DNA of 64,000 nt from Engraulis encrasicolus (GCF_034702125.1 NC_085876.1:8179364-8243363); one strand, 5' to 3'. Positions 1 through 59,079 are shown, numbered from the stretch's first letter. Notes: generated by a model from the letters alone, not told the origin. Made by a program: numbers and translations.

Positions 1-24
1 GCACATCTATGTCCTGTAAAGCAA

Positions 25-288
25 AGCCCAGCTGGGAAACTCCCATTGTCATTGTGACACAGCACTCCACAGCACACAGTGTTCACTGCACTAAACAAAA
101 TTGCATTTATGCCTCACCGGTGCAAGGGGGCAGCCCCAAACAGCGACCCAAGGGAGCAGTGCGGTGGGACAGAACCGTGATCAGGGTACCTCAGTCAATT
201 ACTCCCCCCACCAACCTGGCGGGTCAGGAATTGAACAAGCAACCCTTAAGATACAAGTCTGTCACCCTTCCACTTACCCATGACTGCC
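25..288 (-). repeat. tRNA-derived SINE, copy 1
   Basis: Shares its whole length with 14568-14864. Read on the minus strand it begins with a tRNA-like head, with a degraded B box around 226-236. The body includes GCAAGGGGGCAGCCCC, and the tail GGAGTGCTGTGTCACAATG lies at 54-72. Confidence 0.75.
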
Positions 289-726
289 ATAGAGTTTCTG
301 TGAGATTGCGGGTTGGGGTAGGTCTGGGAAAAGACCCAGGCTACACAAGAAAGTCCCCATGGGCACCACTCCCTTTCATGGTACTGTATGGTGTAGCTAC
401 TTTAGTTGGTGGGTCTGCCAATCCCATTTCAATGCAAATTTTACTCTGCTACAATTGTGTGCCAATAGTTGAACTTGACCTACAGTACATGTAGGCTATT
501 ATATCAGCCCTTTTAACTTATTCCTGATGGACCATCAGTGGGGAGGATGTTCTGAAAAACACCTGAAATCCCCATCTGTTACAGTGATGGCCAACATGGA
601 TTCATAGTTATAATCCAGTGCATGTTTTCAAATGATCTGGTTTTACCTGCCCAATTCAAGGTGATTGCCTGGTTATGATCACACCACCTGGTTGAATTTG
701 TAAAAACAGAGGTGATTTGGACTATG

Positions 727-1224
727 CAGGGCTGGATTAATGCACAGGCTAGATATGGCTGCAGCCTAGGGGCCCCAACCTGCCAGGGGGCCCCTGATTG
801 TCCAAAAGTGAAACATTGCAGAATTGTGACAGATGCAATATTGAAAAATATATATTTTTAATTCAGTATAGTTGGCAAACATGTTATCCTCAATCCCTAG
901 CTCGTAATTATGACATTGTCTATGTACATTTACGGCGAACTTGCCTTCTGGGGGGCCCCACAGCAACCTGTAGCCTAGGGCAGTGTTTCCCAACCAGGGG
1001 TACGTGTACCACTAGGGGTATGCGAGCACACTGCAGGGGGTACTTGGAAATATCTCATTTTAACAAATACATGGATCTTAGTGACATTAGCATAGAGAAA
1101 GCAATGTAAAACTTGACTTAGGGGGTACTCTCATGGCACAGCGAAAAGGCTTAGGGGGTACACAAGACAAAAAAGGTTGGGAAACACTGGCCTAGGGCCC
1201 CCAGGCCATCTTAATCTGGCCCTG
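727..1224. mobile_element. hAT-type MITE, outer element of a nested pair
   Basis: Ends CAGGGCTGGATTAA and TTAATCTGGCCCTG are inverted repeats. They are flanked by perfect 8-bp target duplications GGACTATG (719-726 and 1225-1232). It is interrupted by another MITE at 981-1189. Confidence 0.85.
981..1189. mobile_element. hAT-type MITE nested inside the previous one
   Basis: Perfect 15-bp terminal inverted repeats CAGTGTTTCCCAACC and GGTTGGGAAACACTG. Perfect 8-bp target duplications GCCTAGGG at 973-980 and 1190-1197. 209 bp, no coding capacity. Confidence 0.92.
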
Positions 1225-1869
1225 GGACTATGTAACCCTGGATTGTAACTATTGAATCCAGGTTTCCCATCATTGAATATGGAGAGGCTGGGCTCAATGG
1301 GGGAGATAGCGGTCCTGAGGATGGGCTTCTTGAAAAATTACCCCATGTACGATCAACGTATATATTTTCCTTTTGAAAATTTGAAAGGCATTTTGTGTAT
1401 GTTTGGGTACTTGGGACTGGGTACATCCTAAAGGCAGTGACTCACAACATGGTAGGCTATATGGCAATGGATAAGCCAATTCATTAGGCCTACTTGTGGG
1501 CTACACCTAGAACAAAAATGCTCTTTATGGTACAGGGCACATAGCTATGAAGCATTATGAAAAAGTATAACGCTTGACAAGTTTATTATAGGACATCCTA
1601 GGTCAAAGGCTGCTTCTGTGTAGGCCCAGACTTTCCTTCACCCAAGGTGACTGTGTACTGCACCTGTGTGGTGGACAGATATCGAGAGGAAATGTGTTGT
1701 GAAATTCTAGCCCCCAGACGGAAGAGCAGAGTCTTGTCTGGATCCTCATGTCTCATACAGCTCTTCACACAACAAAGGACTAGCGTCGGTCCCATACTGG
1801 CGCACTGAGACACCCGGTTGCTTGCTCACATAGTACCCATGATGCCGCGCGCCCGTTCGCTTCGTCTGC

Positions 1870-1881
1870 GCCGCCATGTTG
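1870..1881 (-). promoter_or_regulatory. YY1-type element in pum1 exon 1
   Basis: GCCGCCATGTTG on the + strand is the reverse complement of CAACATGGCGGC, which fits the YY1 consensus. Such elements typically sit just downstream of the start site of TATA-less housekeeping promoters. This supports a transcription start shortly upstream. Factor binding is inferred from the motif only. Confidence 0.55.
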
Positions 1882-1890
1882 TCGAAGTGA
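1876..1890 (+). other. Minimal upstream ORF in pum1 exon 1
   Basis: The ATG inside the YY1-type element opens a four-codon reading frame, M-L-S-K-stop. Its context GCCGCCATGT has a consensus upstream half. If the transcription start is upstream of 1876 this ATG precedes the main pum1 start and could lower its initiation. Confidence 0.4.
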
Positions 1891-4050
1891 AAGACAGAGT
1901 TCAGAGACCCGGCGCGCAAATCCGTCACCATCTGCAGCCTCCACCTGTAAGTATTTTTCAGCAAAGGTGCTCTGCATGTCCAGTCACATTAAAAAGTGCT
2001 CATCTGCGTGTCCGTATGTTGGATTTCTTCGTTACGTCTCGTTTAGGCTTGAATAACTGTGGGGAACTGCCGCCCCCTTCTCTCCCTCCCCTCCCTGTCT
2101 CTCTGTGTATTCTATGGATCTTCCGCTCCAGACGCCTCGCACGTTCGGTCCTATTGTTAGTGCAAGCGTCATGAAGACCTGTGGAATATCACGCGTTTAC
2201 ACCTTTGTAGTAGCACCCCAAGGTTTTTGGCCAAATGGGCGTAATGACGGCCTGCATTTACAGGCTAGTAATGTCGCTGTTGCTACGTGCGCGTACTCCT
2301 CATAACGGGGACCCTCGCGTTTCACGGAAAAGGCCCGTGTGTTTCCAGTCCGGATCTGCGATTGTGGTAATGTTTCAGTCCCCGACATATGAACACGGTG
2401 ACAGCAGCCCAACCCCATGACTGCATGCTGTACTCATTTAGATGGAATTTAAGTGTAGCCTTTGACTGGCAAGCTAGCGTCAGGTTTGTTTACACCAGCT
2501 ATGTACAGTGATTTTGCATGCCGAGCTGTCAAAAGGCCGTCACCGCGCCACAGGCATGTTTTGCCCCAAGTTACTCAGTTGACAGCCGTGGCTTTGCTCA
2601 TGCATTGTGTTGGTGAAAAAGGGGATGATTTGGCTGACAGCAGGTGGGAACTTTGTGTGTGGACGAAGTTGTCAAAGCCGTTATGGCGCGGTGATACTTC
2701 CGGGAGGTGTGGTGTCTGTGGTGGTGGTAGCCCACAGACATTTAGTTAAGTAAAAGGGACTAAAGTTGCTATTCAGAAGCATTTCTGGGCGTGTGCTCAC
2801 TGAACATACCCACAGCGTTTGTGTATATCATGTGCACGGGTTGCCCTTTTTAGACGGGTCTGTGTAGCTGTTAATTTAGCCGTGCCTGTGCCTAATGTAT
2901 GTGGGTGGAGAATGATGTCACCCGTGCTCCATAGCCTTGTGACACCTCTGGGTGATTCCATGAGGTGTTGACTACTTCTCACCTGTGACACAAACAATTG
3001 TGGTGATGAGCTTTTGAAAACAGCCACCTAATTAGTAATGGAGGGTGAGAAAAGTAAATGAAGCTTGAGCGTGGGTATAATGTCAAGGCTATTTGTTTTG
3101 TTTCTGGTCGGCATTAGTCATGGAGGGGCATGGGCTGATTTTGGACGATAGCAGAGGAGTGGAAATGTGATTGTCTGCATTTCAGAATCGAGAGTTGCAC
3201 CAGGAAGCTTAACGGTGCAAGAATCACATTCAAGGAGTTGCAACTGTTATCTCACTCTCTAGTACCGATAGAGGTATGGTGGAGACAGCAGTCGAAATCC
3301 ACAAAACGTACAAAATGCAACATTCATGTCATGAGACCAAATGTACTCCGTAACTGTGTTTATGACACAGTTGACATAAGGTGCTTCTCAATGTGTTCCA
3401 CAGGTTAATAATCAAACAGGATCAGGTCTATGTGTGTTCTTTATTGTCAATCACACCATGTAACAAGCATTACATTGTAAAGGATTGAAAGCGCAGGCGG
3501 CACACAGCAGACACCAGAAGTAGAGAGGCTGGAGACCTGGTCAAAGCGCAAAAAGAGGGAACAGACTTCGAGTTGCATCATGGTTTGCACCGTTTCGGCC
3601 TTTCTGGCGTTCCTCAAACTCAGCGTGTGTGGCATTTCGTTTCAGTCTTTCTGGTTGTATGAGTGGTGCCTGTCACATCACAGGCACATTTACACGTCCT
3701 TATCTTATTATCTGCAGGTGGTAACGGGGTTTCCTCCAGCGCTTCATGGCAGCCACCTTGCCAGCCAATTCTTACCGCTTTGGCTATGTCCCTTGAAAAG
3801 ATAGGGGGGGGGGGGGGGGGGTGGCAGATGTCAGAGCAGCCACAGCTAATGCTCATAAAGTAATTGGTTATTATGGTAGGGTAATGAATATGCTTCTTGG
3901 GTAATCCACAAAAACAACAATAACAAAAATGAATCCATATACAATAGTGCAATTAACTGTGGTTGCTCCTCCCTGACATGTGCTACTACTACTTAAGCGT
4001 AATTGACCCTTAAATGTTTTAATGTTAACTTTAATGTTAACTAGTGTGTG

Positions 4051-4310
<260 letters not shown>

Positions 4311-4466
4311 GGCAGAGAATATACTTGAAGTAATAAAGTAATATTTGCCAGTCTCTGATTAAAGTACAGTAAGTTTTGCAGCTAAAGATATCAATTACAG
4401 GTACTGGAAAATTCATCCACCTTTTATGTATGAAAAGTGTACATTTCTCAATCCTATGAATACTTA

Positions 4467-4756
4467 CGGTAGGGACACATAGGAGGCGAAGCGAGCGAAG
4501 CGAAGAGAGGCGAAATCCAACCGTCATCAGGTCGTCGCGGCAAATCAAATGGAATGGAACAGTTTTGTTGTTGATTTGATTGGGCCGCGGCAGGCGAATT
4601 CGCTCCTCATTTGCATAACATTAAACTTTCTTTAATAATTTCGCTTCGCTCCTGTTCGCTTGCTTTCGCTTGCCTTCGCCTGCCTTTGCCTGCCTTCGCG
4701 CCTGTCATAGGAATGAATGGCAAAATTTGCAAATTTGCGTGTATGTGTCCCTACCG
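4467..4756. mobile_element. PIF/Harbinger-type MITE, intron 1
   Basis: Ends CGGTAGGGACACATA and TATGTGTCCCTACCG are perfect inverted repeats flanked by TTA at 4464-4466 and 4757-4759. The 3-bp TTA duplication is the PIF/Harbinger signature. The interior is rich in GCTTCGC-type repeats. Confidence 0.9.
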
Positions 4757-4899
4757 TTAGAAAGTCATGGTGGTGGAAACTGAAAAGATAACTGTTTGTG
4801 AATGGGAAGCATTAATTATCGAAGTATACCACAAAAAATGATGTTGTCTATCTTTTAAAGCAAGCGTTACGGTGTGCCTTGTGATCGGCAGGTGGTGGT

Positions 4900-50230
<45,331 letters not shown>

Positions 50231-53200
50231 TCGATAACGCTGTGTGACCTTTATTTTGAGACAAAAAAAGAAAAAAACTCAAAAATTCTACGCCAGCTGT
50301 CTTCTGTCTCGTCAATTTGTGTATGTGTGTGTGTGTGTGTGTGCGCGTGTGTGCGCGCGTGTGCGTGTGTGTGTATGCGCGTGCGTGTTTGTGTGTGGGC
50401 GCGTATGCGCGTGCGTGTGTGTGTGTGGGCGTACGCGTGCGAGAGATGGGAGGTGTGCGCACGTGTGCATGCCTGTAAAATTGTAAAACGAGGGTTGTTA
50501 CAAAGGCACTGACTTATACGTACAAACAGACACATACTGTACACGGACACAACCGCACACACATACGCACTCTTGCACATTTCCAAGGCCCATTTCTCTG
50601 TAAGCTCTTTGGTGTCATTTGACAAGTCAATTATTTTTCTGTGTGAAATGGGGTCGTTGGGAAAAAAACACGCTCATTGCCTCCCTACACACTGGTGTGC
50701 ACGCACAAACACACACCCCGTTGCAGGTCCATGAGCCCATTTCGAGTGTACAGTGACGTTCTGTGTTGCCATCTGACAGCCAGCCACTGTGCCAGATAGC
50801 ACTTGTTACGCGATGAAAAATGGGTCCATTTTCTCTAAGGGCAGTTAGACACCAAACGACGGCAGGCTTCTCTCAGTCAGAAGGGAAAATTTCAGAGGAA
50901 CGCTTCATTTACACTCGAGTGTGCCGTGACTAACAAAGAGGTTTCTAGCTGACTTTGAAGAGGGGTTATGGCTCTCCCTGTTTATCTATCCTCTTTAGGA
51001 GTCTGCACGCCAGATTTGGAGAGTTTTGATCCCATTTCCAAACACAGGATCAACCACATTTTTAGCTTTTGAAAATATTTGGTTTTGTGAACTTGGGTAA
51101 CACTGCCTTTTCAAAGGTGTTGTCTGCCCCCCCAAAAAGTATCTCTGGCTCACAGCTGAAACAGTTCATCTTGATGTACGTAAGCATACTGACGGCGATG
51201 TAAGAGCAAAAAAAAAGTGTACCGGTAATTGTAAATCACCAATCTTGTGCCTTCAGCCTTGTCACCATACAATACAATTCTGGCTGTTTCACCTCTAACT
51301 GCAGGTCAATGTGTGGGCCAAAGACATTTTTAGGCAAGCACAGGGTGTTGGTTAAAAATATCATCTGTGAGCCTGTATGTTCGTTTTAGACCGTTCCAAT
51401 CCTGGCTGTTATGTGAGAGTGACTGAGGCTGAAATAATGAGGCATGTTTCATCAGCATCACTGACCTTTTTTACCTCACTGCATGCAATGACCATCGGTA
51501 TAATTGGCAGTGGCGGATATATTGCACACTGGGCCCCAGGGCAAGGCACTGCCCCCCACCAAGGTCCATATAGAGCCCCTGCCACGAACAAGGGAGGGCC
51601 CTGGGGCACATGCCCTGATCGCCCGCCCATGAAACTGCACGTTTTCCCCTCTGAATGCTACACCCACTGGTCGTGTGGTGCCAATCCCTGCAGGTCATTA
51701 GACATATTGATTAGCCCCTACATAGAGTGGACCATATGGAGGGGAAACAAGTAGTTTCATGGGCGGACCCAGAGGTGCCGATGGGGTCTATATCTTCGCC
51801 CCAGATTAAGGGTACATGGAGTACCGCACAATCCTCAAGACAAATTTTCAATACTAACTCAAATCCGCCACTAGATGGCACTATGAATCAACCAGTGACT
51901 TCAGGAGGAGTCCTGTGTATGAGGCACTGAGCTCTAATACAAATGGCAAAAAAAATGAGTTTCTCTGAAGTTCAAGCTGCATACACTCACACACAAACAC
52001 AAAGAAGTTCTAATCTTCAACTGGGTGTGTGTAGTAATAACAAAGAATAGGATTCCAGTAAAATTACAGTTACGCTTGAGTCTTGACAGTCAAGTGAGTG
52101 CAGTTCCAGAGCAGTTGTTCCCAATCAGATATCTCTCCTCGTGTCTAATTTGGAGCCAGACTGCAGATTCGACACAGGTTATGGATTAGGAGGGCAAAGA
52201 ACTTGTCTGATTCGCCCCCTGCGGGGAAAAGAGAATGGTAATTATGGTGCATTCACCATGCAGTAGGTGTTGCTATGCAAGGGGAGTCTCGCGTGTAAAC
52301 ACACATTTCATTTGTTCTGGTTGTGCTAATGTTTATGTCCGCACATGAAACCCATTCAGATAAATATGAAATCAATGTGGGAAAATGGACAAATTTACAC
52401 ACATTTGCATTTTTGTGTGTGATACCAGAGTGAAATGCATTCAAATGAAAACAATTTCCATATTCAACAGTGACTCAAAAACAAAATGTGACTGATTGAC
52501 AGGAACAGGACATAACAGAGCCATACTTTGGTGCACAGTAAATGATATGCTTGTGTCAACCGATTGGCCATTGAGACCTCTGAATACAAAGATAAGATTT
52601 TTTTTTTTTTTTTAAAAAGACCTTGACTCAAAGACAGGGCTGGGCAACTGCTCCTTCAAAGAGCAGACTTTCTGCCATGTACTTGTTTAGCGTGAGTTGA
52701 CACATCAAAAGACTATAGCAACAAATTCTACATTATTTGTCTTACTTGTCTCTTCTTCTTCTTCTTCTGCCTTAAAAAAAACGGAAAGAGAGGGGGGGGC
52801 AGGGGTCTGTCTTCCTGGGGCTAAGGCTGCAGGAGGTGGGGTATGTGTGTGTGTGTTTTGGGGTGGGGGGGTGTCCAAATGTACATTGTTAAATTATTTA
52901 GAGTCCTGATGTTAGATATTAAATACCGACATATGGGTCCACTGCAGGTTGTCGCCCCCCCATACAGTGAACCATTAGCTCCACCCTCCGCCAAGTTTTG
53001 GCCTGGTGGTCTTTGTCAAGCTTCTACTTTCACACATGTAACATAACACATGACTCAGCTCTGGTAGAGGTGGAAAGAGGGCTTACTACAGATGAGCTAT
53101 TAATCAAACCTGCCTGTTACCCATCAGTGATGTTGTCTGTCTGAAATTCCAGTTCCCATCATTGAAGGAGAAGAGATTGTGTAGGCCTGAAGTCTACCTT

Positions 53201-54470
53201 CTAAATCATGGTTAACCTCTGTCAGTTATCTGGAAGGAGTGGTTGAAAATCCCAGACCATAGGACTTATTGACACTAGAATGCATAAACAGATGTCAGGG
53301 TACCAAGGGTACTTGGTTTAAAATTGTACATATACAAAGATTACTCAAAACAAAAGAAGAAGTGCCGTGCTGTCCTGTTATATCCTATACTTTACTATTC
53401 TGTTCTATTGTGTTCTATTCTATTTGGTTTTGTTTTGTTCTATTCTATTGTACTCCACTCTGTAATTCATGAAGTCAGGAAAATGATAGGAAGGATACAA
53501 TCCAGGGATTGAAGATATTGCTGTTGTGGGAAAAAGATTTCCTGGTAGCAGTTCTTGGTAGCACCGCTCTCCATATGCCACTCTATTGTGGAGATGTTAA
53601 GGTGTGTCCTCAAACAAACAGGCTAAGGTCTGAACTCTACACCTGTACAGTTAGTGGAGTGATCTGGAAGTTGAACCGCAAATTAATGCCACACACTAAG
53701 TACACATGTCTTTTTTAAAATGCAATAATAGTTGAATCCACAAGAAAAACAGGCAGAAGTCACAAAAGGTCACAAACATGAGTCACAAACGTCACACTTT
53801 TTCAAATTCAAGTGCCCCACCTTTTCCAGGAATAATCCTGTGGATTAGTGATAAGTAGTTTCCAGATAGAAGCATATTACAATAACCTACACTTCTGAAA
53901 AGCAAGTGAAGAACTTTAAAATGGTGAAATGTTTCCCCTTGTGTGGACTCCTCATTCATCATGACAAGCAAGCAAACAAAAAAAAAGTTGTTGGTGACCG
54001 GGTGTTCTGTCGATATGGACTGCTTTGTGGAGATGAGCTACCATCAAGCTTTTAACACAGCCTAAACGCAAAACCTTAACCTTAACCCCTGTTGTAATGC
54101 ATTGTGATGCATTGGTACATAGTACATTTTGCAGTGTTAATTCAACAATTTGATTTAACATTTTCTAGAGTTTATTTGGTCCCAGAGTACTCTCTAAGTG
54201 TTGAATTAACACCGTAACTTTTTACTGTGTAGCTCTGCTCGACAGGTAACACGTATGGACACGGCAGCAGCTCCCCGTCTGCTGTGTCCTCCATTGTGTG
54301 GCTGGTCGTTAAGGTGTGGCCCTCCTCAAACAGGCCCAGTGGGGCAGAGCAGCACACAGAGGAGAGGAGAGGAGAGGAGAGCCCTGCTACTGTCACAGCT
54401 GAACGAATGAATAGAAGGCCTGGCCCTTTGCAGAATACAAGCATGTGCTGTCTTGCAGAGCCAAACCCTC

Positions 54471-54596
54471 CTCTCCTCTTCTCTTCTCTTCTCTTCTCTT
54501 CTCTTCTCTTCTCTTCTCTTCTCTTCTCTTCTCTTCTCTTCTCTTCTCTTCTCTTCTCTTCTCTTCTCTTCTCTCCTCTCCTCTCCTCTCCTCTTC
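54471..54596. repeat. (TCTTC)n pentanucleotide, intergenic
   Basis: About 20 TCTTC units, ending as CTCTC variants. Confidence 0.97.
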
Positions 54597-54694
54597 ACTT
54601 CCCATCATTGTGTGTCACACTCATACTAATGCGGGGAAGAAAATGAATCCCAAACTTAATTTGGCACCTCCCTGTGTCTAAAGGCTATACTCTC

Positions 54695-54716
54695 TGTCTC
54701 TGTCTCTCTTTCTCTG

Positions 54717-54766
<50 letters not shown>
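54695..54766. repeat. (TC)n microsatellite, intergenic
   Basis: CTGTCTCT-type start grading into pure TC. Confidence 0.95.
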
Positions 54767-54769
<3 letters not shown>

Positions 54770-55892
54770 TTTCTCTCCATCTCTCAGGCTGTACAAAAGC
54801 CGCCTTAGCATCTTGATCAATTGCTCCACCATCAGCTGTAAATCAACTTAGAGAAGGAGAGGTTGCTCTCGCCCGACAGACTCCGACTTAGTGGCTGGCT
54901 TTGGGGGAAACTCCAAAAAACACTTGACAAAATAATTGTCTGACTTATCTCGTTTTACCGCAAGCCCTCCGTATTGGAATTCTCTTCTTGCCACGCCTTC
55001 AGGATATCCACTTGAATGGGGTGGTTCCTTTGGAATGGCTCAATTCAACTTAATTGTAATGACAGTAGTTAAGGATCAATCTGATAAGGCACTGCTAGTG
55101 ATTCAATTACGTCTTATTAATTAAGGCTATGCCATTTATAAAGACCAAAGCGTTCACATGGATGGTGGTAGAAGTAGAATTTAGACTTTTTAATCTAAAT
55201 AGCACACCACTTTCAGTTCAAGTGTTTGTAACTACCTGTATAGTGCATTGTGCTCCTCCTGACCATCAGAGCATGTTTTCGAGTTTGGGGCAAATGATTT
55301 TCTGACTCACATCTTCATCAGTGAATTGGTGAGTGCTGTGCATGTCCATGTTCTCAAGTGCTATGAAAATGTAGGCCTGTGTACAATATAACCCAACCCA
55401 CGTAAGATAATGCACACATCAACAGCAGAATTTGGTCATCAATATTTTGTATGTTGAGGGTAGAAGAAATCCGAGGCACTCAATGTTACAGTTTTATATT
55501 TTTTTATTTGGCTACAAGTATACAAATTCTAACCTTGACTGACTTGGATCTCTTCTATCCTGAGCAAGTTTGAGAGCCCCACTGATAAGCACCAAGGAAA
55601 AAGGTGAAAACCCTGAAGCACTGAAAACATTTCCTGTTTGATTTTTTTATATTTTGTTTGTATAGAGGGCCCTTTCAGGTGACTTTGTCTTGGGCCCGGT
55701 AACAGCTGTCAGCATCCCTGATCTACATGTAAATCAGTGAATTGGTGAGTGCAGGTCATGTCCATGTCCTCAAATGCTGTGAATATGTACAGTACAGTAT
55801 GTACATTATAATCCATGTAAAACACTGTACATATCAACAGGATGTGAGTGAGAATGAATTACTAACAGCTTGATTGTCTTTTTGTATATTTA

Positions 55893-56062
55893 TTAAGGGC
55901 TTTTTTTGCCTTCATTTCTGTCAGGTCAGTGGAGGAGAAGCAGGAAATGAGTGGAGAGAGAGAGAGATGGGGAAGGACCGGCAAATGACCCGAACCGGAA
56001 TCGAACCTGGGTCGCCGGCATGGTAACCCAATGCCCTCCCGTTGGGCCACGGCAGGGCCAAC
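55893..56062 (-). repeat. SINE of the CT-tail family, intergenic
   Basis: On the minus strand the A box region is GTGGCCCAACGGGAGGGCAT and the B box is CAGGTTCGATTCC. The tail holds CTCTCTCTC and CATTTCCTGCTTCTCC. Best preserved copy of this family in the window. Confidence 0.85.
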
Positions 56063-56407
56063 AACTTGATTGTTATTTAATGTGAGTATGACACCATGGT
56101 TAGTGTCATCACACAATGCTGTTTACGTGGGAGTGCCTTCTTTAGACTATTGTCTTAACTAGGTTAAGATTTGAATATCAATAGTCTATGTTTTCACTTG
56201 GGCAGCCTGCCAGTGGCCGGACAAAATCAGTTCTAGGCCTTGTGATAGTGTAAAATACTAGTTGAGGACAGCATAGCACGAGAGGAACACATGATATTAT
56301 ACAGTATCTGGTGTACACTGTGTTTCCGATAAGATAGCATTTCAAATGAGTAAGATGGACCTAAGCTTCCATCCTATCAGCCTTGAGGAAATGTTTTCCT
56401 TGAGGAA

Positions 56408-56550
<143 letters not shown>

Positions 56551-57052
56551 AAGAGGGGACCTTTTGACTCCGCTTGTATCTCAGTGATTACTGAAGGAGA
56601 AATTGTTTTACATAGAGGGCGTTAAGGGTCTTGGGGGAAAGAAAAAGAATATGGTAATTCAATTATTGCAGAGGTTAATTCTTATGTACAAATTCATGCA
56701 CACTACCCATTCCCTATAGTGTTTCAGGCCATCGCCTCCATAATTTTTTACAAAAGGCTTTTTTGATCTCAGTCAGCACGCCATGTCAAAACGGCCTGCC
56801 GGCGTTTCAGACAAACATTTGTCCGTGGCCAGTCACACTAGGACATCTGTGTGGGGTGGTGAGTGAGGCCTGTATTTATCTTCACACCACAGCCTTGTTT
56901 ATTTATTTACCACTATTGTGAAAGGGGGCACGGAGGGTGTGCTTCAAAGAGTTGCTTTCACACCTCTCTCTGCCCTCACATAACAGACTGTATAGGGTCG
57001 CTGCACTATATCTCTATAGAGTATACAGTATAACTCAAGTTTTGTTGTGATA

Positions 57053-57237
57053 CTGGATATTTCCCAAAGTGAAGTGTCCTGGCCTGGCTAGGCCGAGTGA
57101 CGCCCATTTGCGCCTGGTGTATCCAATTATGAATTACAATTAGACCTAGTTATTGGATATTTTTTGGTGAAATCCGCTAAGAAAAATGGGCGTCACTCGT
57201 CCTAGCAGAATACTTTACTTTGAGAAATACCCACTGT
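57053..57237. mobile_element. Foldback MITE, intergenic
   Basis: Long imperfect inverted arms. GAGTGACGCCCATTT (57095-57109) pairs exactly with 57184-57198, and the outer CCCAAAGTGAAG pairs with CTTTACTTTGAG. Confidence 0.75.
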
Positions 57238-57344
57238 ATTTTGGAAGAACAGTGTTCCTTATAAATATACTGTATCGTTAATATGTAGAGACCATGAGGA
57301 GAATGGTCAGAAAGAATCAGTCTTGTGATGATGATGATGGTAGT

Positions 57345-57357
57345 GGTGAAGAAGAAG

Positions 57358-57387
<30 letters not shown>
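57345..57387. repeat. (GAA)n trinucleotide, intergenic
   Basis: About 14 GAA units. Confidence 0.95.
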
Positions 57388-57388
<1 letters not shown>

Positions 57389-57480
57389 TATTATGGAGGA
57401 AAGGTAACATTGAACATTTTTCCACATAGGGCTTAAAGTTTGTACCTACACCCCCCCTGTTGACATCCTCTTGTAGCCTA

Positions 57481-57592
<112 letters not shown>

Positions 57593-59079
57593 TTTCTGGG
57601 ATGGCAATGAGTCATCTTTCTCCAGAAGAGCGGAGTGGAGTGGAGTGGAGTGAAAAGGGTTGCTCCCGACCCGAGGAATACGGTTGTTCCCTCTGGCATG
57701 TACTCCTCGCCCCCGTTAAGGATGTGATGTGTGGCGGCAACACCACGATGACTCACCATGCCTCTACCTGGTTTCTTTACAACGCTCCTGTGATTTTTTT
57801 TTATTATTACAAGCCCCAGTGCTGCTATTTCCAACTCTGACTAATCGCATATCGCTGTTGACTTTAGTATTAAGAGTATGGGACGTACAATCTACAATGA
57901 TTAAGGTTTGTTGTAGTGTGTCATAGTTACCATGGTTAGCTGCATAAGTATTTTCTTAAAAAAAGAAACACACACACACGCATCAGAATGTGTTATGTAT
58001 ATGTACAGTATGTGATTTATGGATCGCTTTTATATATCTAATAATCCACGGGCTTGAACTCATGGAGCTTTTCAGGGAGGCAGGTGGGGTGCTGGTTATA
58101 GGGACTTGGCCTTGTGGCCATATGGTTGCAGGTTTCAGTTCCATTTCATCATTGCTGCTTTCCATAGTCACCTAACCTCGCATTGCTCCCTATACCTTAT
58201 GCCTAAGTAATGACAAGTTATTTTGGACAAAACAGGCAGTGTGCAATGTAACATAGAGCAACAGAGTATGAAACAACCCCCTCAACATTGCCATATATTT
58301 GCCAACCTTCAAGTAGATTAATTAAACTAAAACTATCAGCTCATATCAGTGGTGACAAGCTACACTTGCCCCTCACTAAATCAGTTGCTGAAAAACACAT
58401 GGGGAACACTAAAATAACAAATATAGAAATTGGGTGATTCCTTTATGTTTTTGTGCATATTTGGATGTGCTTGCTATGACCATGTTTCATAAGGCTTAAT
58501 CAAGCCAATGGCATTAAACAACAATGAGTCCCCCATGGAGAGATTAGTTGGTGTCCTTTTGTTTCACCCACTAATGAATTGTATTGCAAGAACAATTAAT
58601 TAAGGGTTATATTCATCCTACCTTGTTGATGACTGGACATATAGGGCTATGCTCTATTTAAAAAGAGGTATTTCAAATGGCAGTTTTATGGAATAAAAAA
58701 GTCTTTATACATGTTGGAGGCAATACGCACAACTGTGGGGTGTTGTGGGCTACATTTAGGCTTGAGTTCACCAGCATTTGGCTGTATTGAAATAAGCGGC
58801 AGACAGACAGTGAGCGTGTGTATTTGCAGTTTGTCGTTGTATCAGTAGCCTGACTGTTTACTTAATTGGCAGCTTGGCCGACTTCCACAGTCATGCTACT
58901 GCTCTGGCGGGCTACAGGGGGCATCCGCATACACAAGAGTAGTCTCGTCTCGAGCGCACGCACCACACCATCCTGCTGCACGCGTTTAGTAGGAGGATTC
59001 GAAGGCAGGACCGAAGCAAAGTGAGAGAGGGTGCAGTCTGGCGCCTGCCGACTGTGCATCTAGCAGGTCTCACACACAA

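Larger units (their letters stand above)
1830..1946 (+). other. pum1: pum1 non-coding exon 1 (5' UTR), start approximate
   Basis: A GC- and CpG-rich stretch ends in a textbook donor, CCACCT|GTAAGT, at 1946/1947. No coding frame from it fits pum1, whose ATG lies just inside the next exon, as in mammalian PUM1 where exon 1 is untranslated. The transcription start is not visible and 1830 is an estimate. The assignment is inference from position, composition and the donor. Confidence 0.6.

Noticed and set aside
9..494. Open frame of 161 codons at the left end
   Set aside because: It reads through the antisense of a tRNA-derived SINE; no protein features.
1818..2174. Frame of 118 codons over the putative exon 1 and intron 1
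   Set aside because: It crosses the strong donor at 1946 and has no similarity to Pumilio; the region is better explained as 5' UTR and CpG-rich promoter DNA.
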